20,747 nucleotides of DNA from Bacteroidota bacterium (GTDB taxonomy: Bacteria; Bacteroidota; Bacteroidia; 2-12-FULL-35-15): contig JADJHE010000043.1 of NCBI GenBank assembly GCA_016707685.1, positions 1 through 20,747 of the forward strand, written 5' to 3'. The position numbers and the translations under genes are program-made. Position 1 is the first letter of the stretch, and the number at the start of each line of letters is the position of its first letter. The notes under the pieces were generated by a model. It was given only the letters and a program-made list of their open reading frames with translations. It did not search any database and was not told the DNA's origin. Shown here in pieces: positions 7,846-14,148 of this stretch.

Positions 7846-7876
7846 CAAAAATAAAGCATTCAGCCCTATTTTCAAA
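7846..7876 (-). promoter_or_regulatory. Complete Bacteroidota promoter (-33 TTTG, -7 TATTTTTG) of the PLP-enzyme operon
   Basis: On the minus strand TTTG (7876-7873) is separated by 19 bases from TATTTTTG (7853-7846), matching the -33/-7 consensus and its spacing. The expected start near 7839-7840 leaves a leader of about 33 bases before the ATG at 7807. This is the best-formed promoter in the window. Confidence 0.7.
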
Positions 7877-7933
7877 GGTTTTTTAATTAACAGGCATCTA
7901 AAAAATATTTATGGTAATATCAGGTAAAAACAC

Positions 7934-7941
7934 TATATTTG
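7934..7941 (+). promoter_or_regulatory. TAnnTTTG -7 element of the bamD operon
   Basis: TATATTTG ends 12 bases before the ATG at 7953. It overlaps the beginning of a longer in-frame ORF that starts at 7911, which argues that the real BamD start is 7953. The implied leader is only about five bases. Confidence 0.55.
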
Positions 7942-7952
7942 CTGTCCTTTTT

Positions 7953-8831
7953 ATGGCAAAAAAACTAATTTACATATTAACAATCGCATTTCTGCTTAAT
8001 GCTGTTATGTCTTGTAATACCGATAAGGTATACGAGTCTACCAACAGTAAAAAGAAGAAAAAGGTGGATGTTACAATTGGCAAGTTCAACAAACTTGTGA
8101 AGAGTAGCGATATGGAGGCGAAGTTTATTGCTGCCGTGAAATATTTCGAAAAAGAAGACTACACAAGAGCATTAACACTATTTGAAGAGTTAATGAGTGT
8201 ATACCGTGGTACTACAAAATCAGAAGAAATACATTTTTACTATGCGTATTGTAACTATAATATTGGAGATTATATAGTTGCAGGTTATCATTTCAGAAAT
8301 TATGTGCGTATATTCCCAAATGGGAAGCACACCGAAGAGTGTGCATACATGAATGCCTATTGTTTTTATTTGAACTCACCTGAATACAGCTTAGACCAAA
8401 TAGATACCAAACTTGCTATCAAAGAGTTTCAACGCTTTACCAATCAATACCCAAAAAGTGATAAAATCAAGGATTGCAATGATTTATTAGACAAATTAAG
8501 AGCAAAATTGGAGAATAAATCATACGAAAATGCGATGCTTTATTACAACATGAATGATTACAAAGCCTCTATTACATCATTTGGTAACCATTTAAATGAT
8601 TTTCCTGATACGAAGCACCGTGAAGAATTGAATTATTTAATTATTAAATCCCATTATTTGTTGGCATTAAACAGTATTGAATCAAAAAAACAGGAACGTT
8701 TTAAGGCTGCTGTCGATTCTTATACTAAATTTGCAGAATCATTTCCAAAAAGTGATTATTTAAAACAAGCAGAAAGTATTTACAATAGCGCATTAAAAAG
8801 TTTAGAAAAGTATAATAAACAAACATCATAA
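7953..8831 (+). CDS. bamD: Outer-membrane assembly lipoprotein BamD (YfiO/ComL family)
   Basis: Periplasmic lipoprotein of the BAM complex, which with BamA inserts beta-barrel proteins into the outer membrane. The ATG at 7953 gives 292 residues. MAKKLIYILTIAFLLNAVMS is followed by a lipobox cysteine at position 21; the ATG at 7911 would hide this signal and overlap the promoter. The mature part is made of TPR-like helical pairs, for example YFEKEDYTRALTLFEELMSV, HFYYAYCNYNIGDYIVAGYHF, and late copies at YYNMNDYKASITSFGNHL and FKAAVDSYTKFAESFPKSDY. The paired Phe-Pro-x-(S/G) endings are typical of BamD repeats. Length and layout match Bacteroidota BamD. It is first in the bamD-rpoZ-coaBC-DUF4835 operon, with rpoZ five bases downstream. 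Confidence 0.9.
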   Translation: MAKKLIYILTIAFLLNAVMSCNTDKVYESTNSKKKKKVDVTIGKFNKLVKSSDMEAKFIAAVKYFEKEDYTRALTLFEELMSVYRGTTKSEEIHFYYAYCNYNIGDYIVAGYHFRNYVRIFPNGKHTEECAYMNAYCFYLNSPEYSLDQIDTKLAIKEFQRFTNQYPKSDKIKDCNDLLDKLRAKLENKSYENAMLYYNMNDYKASITSFGNHLNDFPDTKHREELNYLIIKSHYLLALNSIESKKQERFKAAVDSYTKFAESFPKSDYLKQAESIYNSALKSLEKYNKQTS

Positions 8832-8836
8832 ATAAA

Positions 8837-9166
8837 ATGGACTACAAAAAAACAAACGCTGATTTAACAACAACAACTCGTGATTTAAGAAATTTAGATA
8901 CCACAACAGGTAATCTATACGAGAGTATTGCAATTATTTCGAAACGTGCTAACCAAATTAGTGCTGAAATGAAAGAAGAGCTTACAAATAAATTGGCTGA
9001 ATTTGCGTCTCATACTGATAATTTAGAAGAGATTTTTGAAAACCGTGAACAAATCGAGATTTCAAAATATTATGAGCGTTTACCAAAACCTTCATTAATT
9101 GCTATCAATGAGTTTATGGAAAATAAAATTTATTACCGTAATCCGATTACAGAAACTCAAAAGTAA
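8837..9166 (+). CDS. rpoZ: RNA polymerase omega subunit (Bacteroidota type)
   Basis: A 109-residue protein expected to chaperone beta' and complete the core polymerase. The diagnostic part is NLYESIAIISKRANQISAEM (about 26-45), the omega helix where alphaproteobacterial and gammaproteobacterial relatives keep a similar 'A..a.RARQl' stretch. The C-terminus ISKYYERLPKPSLIAINEFM matches the extended Bacteroidota form. Position between bamD and coaBC is the usual one in this phylum, and coaBC and rpoZ are neighbours in many bacteria. A start five bases after the bamD stop indicates coupling. A long hairpin follows its stop codon. Confidence 0.88.
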   Translation: MDYKKTNADLTTTTRDLRNLDTTTGNLYESIAIISKRANQISAEMKEELTNKLAEFASHTDNLEEIFENREQIEISKYYERLPKPSLIAINEFMENKIYYRNPITETQK

Positions 9167-9180
9167 TATACACTACTTTT

Positions 9181-9250
9181 AAAGGTTGGCAGTTGGCAAT
9201 TTTACAGGAAGCAATTTGCTACTGAGAAATTGAAAGCTGCCAACTTTTTA
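9181..9250 (+). repeat. Long imperfect hairpin with GTTGGCA heptamer repeat, between rpoZ and coaBC
   Basis: The intergenic space is almost filled by an inverted repeat. Left, AGTTGGCAATTTTACAG (from 9191) pairs imperfectly with the complement of CTGAGAAATTG...CTGCCAACT ending at 9245, and the inner arms AGCAA/TTGCT form the tip. The left side begins with two direct copies of GTTGGCA (9185-9198). The right arm runs into TTTTTATTTT, so on the plus strand it could also act as a terminator or attenuator after rpoZ. Confidence 0.6.
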
Positions 9251-9258
9251 TTTTACAC

Positions 9259-10466
9259 ATGCTAAAAGGGAAAAACATACTAATTGGTGTTACAGGCAGT
9301 ATTGCAGCCTACAAAGCAGCGCATTTGGTTCGCCTATTCATTAAAAAAGGTGCCAATGTAAAAGTTGTTATGACAAAAGCTGCAACTGAGTTTATAACTC
9401 CTTTAACACTTTCTACACTTTCCAAAAATCCTGTTTTAATTGATTTCAAAAAAAATGAAACAGGAGAATGGAATAACCATGTAGAACTTGGTCTTTGGGC
9501 CGATTGTATGCTCATTACTCCTGCATCTGCAAATACTATTGCTAAAATGGCAAATGGAATTTGTGATAATTTATTACTTGCTACTTATCTTTCTGCTCGA
9601 TGCAAGGTTTACTTTGCACCAGCAATGGATTTAGACATGTACAAACATGCTACTACACTTAAGAATTTAAAACAACTTGCTTCATTCGGAAACACGATCA
9701 TTCATCCAGAACATGGAGAGTTAGCAAGTGGATTAGTTGGTGAAGGCCGCATGGCTGAGCCAGAAGCCATTGTTAAATTTATAGAACAGGCATTTTCTGC
9801 AAACTTGCCTGCTACCAACAAAAGATACTTGTTACTGCTGGTCCAACCTACGAAGCTATTGATCCTGTTCGTTTTATCGGGAATCACTCCAGTGGGAAAA
9901 TGGGATTTGCTATAGCTGAAGAGCTTGCAAATCAAGGTGCCGAGGTTACACTTATTTGCGGACCAAATGCATTAACAGCAACAAAAAACGCAACAATTAA
10001 ACGTATTGATATTACGAGCGCAGAAGAATTATACATAGAAAGCACAAAGGCTTTTAAAAAGTCAGACATTGCTATACTAGCTGCAGCTGTAGCGGATTTC
10101 AAGCCAGCGAATGTTGCAAATCAGAAAATTAAAAAATCGACTGCCACCAAACACATTGAACTGGTTCCTACAAAAGATACATTAGCTGAATTGGGGAAAT
10201 TAAAAAAATCAGGGCAGCTACTTATAGGTTTTGCATTAGAAACGAACAATGAAGTAGAACATGCAAAAATTAAAATCAAAAAGAAAAATCTGGATTTAAT
10301 TGTGCTCAATTCTTTAAATGACAAAGGAGCTGGATTCAAAACCGATACAAATAAAATTACACTTATTGATAAACACAATAAATCCACTAAATTTGAGTTG
10401 AAATCTAAGCAAGAAACAGCTAAGGATATTGTTGAAGCAATCATAAAATTGAAATCAAAAAAATAA
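9259..10466 (+). CDS. coaBC: Bifunctional CoaBC, phosphopantothenoylcysteine synthetase/decarboxylase; one base missing at 9820-9823
   Basis: Two-domain enzyme of coenzyme A synthesis: the CoaB part joins cysteine to 4'-phosphopantothenate, and the CoaC flavin part decarboxylates the product. CoaC (residues 1 to about 185) begins GKNILIGVTGSIAAYKAA and contains NHVELGLWAD with the catalytic His. It also has ITPASANTIAKMANGICDN, PAMDLDMY (the PxMNxxM equivalent) and SGLVGEGRMAEPE. The uninterrupted frame ends at 9915, while CoaB resumes in the next frame as KKILVTAGPTYEAIDPVRFI and HSSGKMGFAIAEEL, with AAAVADFKPANVANQKIKK and GFALET downstream. One A is missing from the AAAAG run. Repaired, it has about 402 residues, the normal length. 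Loss would be lethal in most bacteria, which favours a sequencing error. Confidence 0.9.
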
Positions 10467-10470
10467 GCCC

Positions 10471-11368
10471 GTGCGTAAGTATTTAATCCTTTTATTTTTT
10501 GTTTCCGTAATTACCGGTGTTGCCCAAGAACTTAATTGCAAAGTTCAAGTGCTTTCTCAACAAATACAGGGTACTGATAAGCGTGTATTTACTACTTTAC
10601 AGACTGCCATCTTCGAGTTCATGAACAATAAAAAATGGACAACAGATGCATTCAAACTAGATGAACGTATTGATTGCAGTATACTTATTAATGTAACAGA
10701 ACGTCCATCAACAGATCAGTTTATTGCAACCATACAAGTTCAATCGCGCAGACCAGTATTCAAATCATCCGTATAATTCAGTATTATTAAATTATAATGA
10801 TAATGATTTCCAATTCAGTTACTTGGAAAACCAACCATTGGAATTCAATGAAAATCAATTTACGACCAACCTTACTTCTGTTTTAGGTTTTTATGCCTAC
10901 ATGATTATTGGTATGGATTACGATACATTTTCTCCGAGTGGAGGAACAAATTACTTACAAAAAGCGCAAAATGTAGTTAACAATGCACAAAGCGCATCGG
11001 AAGCAGGTTGGAGAGCATTTGAAAGCAACAAAAATCGCTATTGGTTAATCACAAACATGTTGGATGCTCCCTTTGTCAATATTCGCGAATGTATGTATAA
11101 CTATCACCGTAAAGGATTAGACGAAATGGTTACGAATAAAGAAGGTGGCAGAGCTAATGTATTAGAGGCTTTAGAATCGTTGAGAAAAGTTCATCAAGCT
11201 CGACCACTCTCCTTCGCTATGCAAGTATTTTTTAATGCAAAATCCGATGAAATCATCAACATCTTCTCAGGTGCTTTTGCAGATGAAAAATCGAAAGTAA
11301 TGACCTTACTGAATGATATCGATCCAACCAATAGTAATAAGTATCAAAAAATAATGGCAAATCAATAG
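10471..11368 (+). CDS. porD: DUF4835 (PorD-type, type IX secretion-associated) exported protein; one extra base near 10771
   Basis: Exported protein of about 298 residues after repair. It starts at a GTG four bases after coaBC: MRKYLILLFFVSVITGVAQE is a signal peptide cut before ELNCKVQV. The family marks are the ELNC start, ERIDCSILINVTER, QVQSRRPVFKSS, then in the shifted frame YNSVLLNYNDNDFQF, AYMIIGMDYDTF and GGTNYLQKAQNVVNNAQ. The first frame stops at 10776 just after FKSS-V, and the second is already in progress there. One surplus base in TCCGTATAA explains it. The family sits between coaBC and recN across Bacteroidota and, as I remember, is named PorD in some pipelines; its mechanism is not established. 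Family call firm, PorD name less so. Confidence 0.82.
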
Positions 11369-11506
11369 TTGGTTGTTGGCTGTTGATGTTAATTTACTAT
11401 TCCATTTTCTCTTTCTCCTGTTGTCTATTTTCACCTCGAAAACTGTTAATTACTTTTCTTCTTTTTTAGAAAATAGCGCCTTTTAAAATTTTAATTTAGC
11501 AACATT
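11367..11506 (+). other. Intergenic region before recN: heptamer repeats and a weak promoter
   Basis: Directly after the DUF4835 stop, three degenerate 7-base units follow each other: AGTTGGT (11367), TGTTGGC (11374) and TGTTGAT (11381). The middle is pyrimidine-rich without clear structure. TAATTTAG at 11492-11499 is one mismatch from the -7 consensus and would give recN an almost leaderless mRNA. No convincing terminator is seen. Confidence 0.4.
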
Positions 11507-13162
11507 ATGCTAAAACATTTATCTGTACAGAATTACGCCTTAATTGATAAGCTAGAAGTTGAATTGACTGATGGTTTAACAATTATTACAGGTGAAACAG
11601 GTGCTGGTAAATCTATTTTACTTGGTGCCCTTGGTTTAATTGCTGGCTCACGTGCCGATACACAATCATTACAAGACAAAACAAAGAAGTGTATTATTGA
11701 AGCAGCCTTTAGTATCAAAGAGTACAATTTAAAAGATTTTTTTAAAGATAATGAACTTGATTACGAAGCAATTTCAACCATTCGTAGAGAAATTAATCCA
11801 GAAGGAAAATCAAGAGCATTTATAAATGATACACCTGTTACACTTAATCAGTTAAAAGAATTGGGAGAGCGATTAATTGATATTCACTCACAACACCAAA
11901 CACTCTCGCTGAATGGTGCCGACTTTCAGCTATCAGTAGTTGATGCATTTGCAAAACATGAAGATGTTTTAACAGCATACAAATCGGAATTCAAAAACTA
12001 CAAATCACTTGAGAAGCAGCTGAATGAATTAATTGAACGTGAATCACAAGCAAAAAAAGACTTGGATTATTTTCAATTTCAGTTTAATGAACTAGAGGAT
12101 GCGAATCTAAAAGTTGGTGAACAAGTTGAAATGGAGCAAGAGTTGGAAACGCTCAATAATGCAGAAGATATAAAACTGAATTTATCGAAAGCAGCATTTA
12201 GCTTAGCGGGTGGCGAACAGAATTTGCTTTCTTCTTTCAACGAAATAAAAGCAATTTTAAATTCATTAAGCAAATTCAAACCTGAAATAGCTGAGCTAAA
12301 TACACGCATCAATAGCGCGTACATTGAATTAAAAGATATTTCAAACGAATTAGAATCGCTTGAGCAAGAAATTGTTTACGACCCAAAACGTATTGAGCTA
12401 TTGAACGAGAAGTTGGATGCAATTTATCGTTTACAACAAAAGCATCAAGTAAAAACAATTGATGAGCTAATTGCGATTAAAGAAGAATTGAGCAATAAAT
12501 TACTGGATTTTAGCTCGTTAGAAACGGAAATACAAAAAACGAAATCAGCATTAGAACATTCTACAAAAACGTTAACTGCAAAATCGAAAACACTCTCCGA
12601 TAATCGTAAAAAGGTAATTCCCAAAATTGAAAAGGAAATCGCAAATCTTCTATCTGCCTTATCCATGCCTAATGCACAATTAAAAATCAATCAAACAACT
12701 TTAGACTTTTTTGGAACAACCGGTATTGATAAAATTAGTTTTTTATTCTCAGCAAATAAAGGAAGTGATTTTAAAGAGCTAAACAAGGTAGCATCGGGTG
12801 GTGAGTTATCGCGATTAATGCTCAGCATAAAATCCTTAATTGCTCAATTAACTGCATTGCCAACCATTATTTTTGATGAAATTGACACTGGTGTTTCGGG
12901 CGATGTTGCTGATAAAGTTGGAAGTATTATGAATATGATGTCGGATAAAATGCAGGTAATTACCATTACGCATTTACCGCAAATAGCGAGCAAAGGAGCA
13001 TCACACCTATTTGTATACAAAGAAGATAAAAACAATAAAACATATAGTAATATTAAAAAACTGAATAACGAAGAGCGTATTCAAGAAATTGCAAAAATGT
13101 TAAGTACTGGGTCGCCAACAGCTGCTGCAATAAGCAATGCAAAGGAATTGCTCAAAAATTAA
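11507..13162 (+). CDS. recN: DNA repair protein RecN (SMC-like ATPase)
   Basis: Cytosolic SMC-family ATPase that acts in double-strand break repair, holding or presenting DNA ends. The 551-residue length is standard. Opening MLKHLSVQNYALIDKLEVEL is the RecN signature. Walker A GETGAGKS lies at 29-36, and IDIHSQHQTLSL (about 125-136) is the RecN-specific Q-loop region. A charged coiled coil covers about 160-380, and the ABC signature SGGELS is at 430-435. Walker B is PTIIFDEIDTGVSG with Asp457 and Glu458, followed by THLPQIAS with the switch histidine. All catalytic elements are present and the frame is intact. It is the last gene of the bamD-recN block. I see no SOS box, and Bacteroidota often lack LexA control. 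Confidence 0.96.
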   Translation: MLKHLSVQNYALIDKLEVELTDGLTIITGETGAGKSILLGALGLIAGSRADTQSLQDKTKKCIIEAAFSIKEYNLKDFFKDNELDYEAISTIRREINPEGKSRAFINDTPVTLNQLKELGERLIDIHSQHQTLSLNGADFQLSVVDAFAKHEDVLTAYKSEFKNYKSLEKQLNELIERESQAKKDLDYFQFQFNELEDANLKVGEQVEMEQELETLNNAEDIKLNLSKAAFSLAGGEQNLLSSFNEIKAILNSLSKFKPEIAELNTRINSAYIELKDISNELESLEQEIVYDPKRIELLNEKLDAIYRLQQKHQVKTIDELIAIKEELSNKLLDFSSLETEIQKTKSALEHSTKTLTAKSKTLSDNRKKVIPKIEKEIANLLSALSMPNAQLKINQTTLDFFGTTGIDKISFLFSANKGSDFKELNKVASGGELSRLMLSIKSLIAQLTALPTIIFDEIDTGVSGDVADKVGSIMNMMSDKMQVITITHLPQIASKGASHLFVYKEDKNNKTYSNIKKLNNEERIQEIAKMLSTGSPTAAAISNAKELLKN

Positions 13163-13171
13163 AGGAATTGC

Positions 13172-13179
13172 TATATTTG
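13172..13179 (+). promoter_or_regulatory. fabI promoter -7 element, with TTG -33 box
   Basis: TATATTTG matches the -7 consensus. TTG at 13148-13150 lies 21 bases upstream, within the accepted spacing. A 12-base direct repeat, AAAGGAATTGCT, occupies 13141-13152 and 13161-13172, one copy over the -33 box and the other abutting the -7 box. The start site would be near 13185, giving a leader of about 78 bases before fabI. Confidence 0.6.
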
Positions 13180-13184
13180 TATTA

Positions 13185-13259
13185 ATGTTTGAAGATATAG
13201 TGGATAAAAAACAAGAAGAAGAAATTTTATTATTAAAAAAATATCAACTCAATAATTAA
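13185..13259 (+). CDS. 24-codon leader ORF upstream of fabI (candidate)
   Basis: An ATG falls at the predicted transcription start and opens a 24-residue frame, MFEDIVDKKQEEEILLLKKY plus four residues, ending in TAA four bases before the fabI ATG. The composition is acidic first and basic later, with a Leu-Leu-Leu-Lys-Lys core. It could be a leaderless regulatory peptide coupled to fabI translation, or a chance ORF in AT-rich leader. Position is suggestive; function is not known. Confidence 0.35.
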   Translation: MFEDIVDKKQEEEILLLKKYQLNN

Positions 13260-13263
13260 AATT

Positions 13264-14078
13264 ATGTCATACAACTTATTAAAAGGTAAACGTGGTATTA
13301 TTACTGGAGCTTTGGATGAAAATTCAATTGCTTGGAAGGTAGCAGAAAAGGCACATGAACAAGGTGCGACATTTGTTTTAACAAATGCTCCAATTGCTAT
13401 GCGTATGGGCGAAATCAACAAATTGGCAGAAAAAACAAATTCGAAAATTATCCCTGCCGATGCTACTAGTGTTGAGGATTTAACAAAGTTATTTACAGAA
13501 TCGCAAGAAGTATTAGGTGGTAAAATCGACTTTGTATTGCATTCAATTGGAATGAGTGTAAACATTCGTAAAAACATTCCTTATACAGAATCGAATTACG
13601 ATTATTACATGAAGGGAATTGATGTATCGGCAATGTCGCTTCACAAAATGTTGGCAGTAGCTAAAAAAATGGATGCAATCAACGAATGGGGAAGTGTTGT
13701 TGCATTAACATACATGGCAGCACAACGTACGTATCCATTTTATACGGATATGGCTGATATCAAAGCAATGCTAGAATCAATTGCTCGTAGCTTTGGATAT
13801 CACTATGGTTTAGATAAAAAGTACGTATCAACACAGTATCTCAATCTCCAACAAAAACGACTGCAGGAACTGGAATTAAAGGATTTGGTGATTTTTATGA
13901 TTATGCAAATGCAATTGCCCCATTAGGAAATGCAACTGCTGAAGATTGTGCAAACTATTGTATTACATTATTCTCTGATTTAACACGTATGGTTACAATG
14001 CAAAATCTTTTCCATGATGGTGGTTATTCTACTACTGGTGTGAGTATGGATGTAATGACAAGATTAGGAATTGAATAA
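13264..14078 (+). CDS. fabI: Enoyl-ACP reductase (NADH) FabI; one base missing at 13816-13820
   Basis: Cytosolic short-chain dehydrogenase that performs the last reduction of each fatty-acid elongation cycle. MSYNLLKGKRGIITGALDEN carries the nucleotide-binding start; SIAW and later VLHSIGMS are family marks. The catalytic set is visible: Tyr150 in ALTY, then Tyr160 and Lys167 in FYTDMADIKA (Y-x6-K). The open frame runs on to 13926, but after GLDKK the family sequence resumes in the next frame as VRINTVSQSPTKTTAGTG, GFGDFYDYANAIAPLGNAT and GVSMDVMTRLGIE, stopping at 14076-14078. One A is missing from an AAAAAG run. The repaired length of about 271 is normal. It has its own promoter and a leader with a small ORF, and shares a bidirectional terminator with the TonB receptor gene. 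Confidence 0.93.
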
Positions 14079-14086
14079 TAGTAGCA

Positions 14087-14118
14087 AGTATTAAGTATCT
14101 AGTATTAGGTATTAAGTA
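14087..14118. repeat. Heptanucleotide tandem repeat AGTATTA, about 4.5 units
   Basis: Units AGTATTA, AGTATCT, AGTATTA and GGTATTA plus a partial AGTA lie in exact 7-base register between fabI and its terminator. The array is short and slightly degenerate. It shares the 7-base period with repeats near 9185 and 11367. Confidence 0.7.
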
Positions 14119-14144
14119 AAAAGGACTCATTTGAGTCCTTTTTT
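14118..14144. terminator. Bidirectional terminator between fabI and the TonB-dependent receptor
   Basis: AAAAAGGACTC pairs perfectly with GAGTCCTTTTT across a 4-base loop. T-runs on both strands suit two convergent genes. The receptor's stop codon begins at 14149. Confidence 0.88.
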
Positions 14145-14148
14145 ATGG

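Noticed and set aside
7911..7952. Upstream ATG at 7911 as the start of BamD.
   Set aside because: It overlaps the TATATTTG promoter element and would bury the lipoprotein signal that starts cleanly at 7953.
10121..10444. Minus-strand ORF of 107 codons inside coaBC, and similar minus-strand ORFs inside recN and fabI.
   Set aside because: They lie opposite confident coding sequence, have low-complexity composition typical of antisense readings of AT-rich genes, and show no start context or operon logic.
10724..11368. Second half of DUF4835 as a separate gene starting at 10724.
   Set aside because: Its first residues are an out-of-frame reading of the upstream half; homology-like sequence begins only after 10771, so it is one gene with an extra base.
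13810..13830. Programmed -1 ribosomal frameshifting at AAAAAG in fabI (and AAAAG in GT4 and phosphohexomutase).
   Set aside because: Lysine tRNA slippage could work at these three sites, but coaBC, the AlgX-like gene and the extra-base cases lack a usable slippery codon pair. A common sequencing-error cause explains all eight sites more simply.
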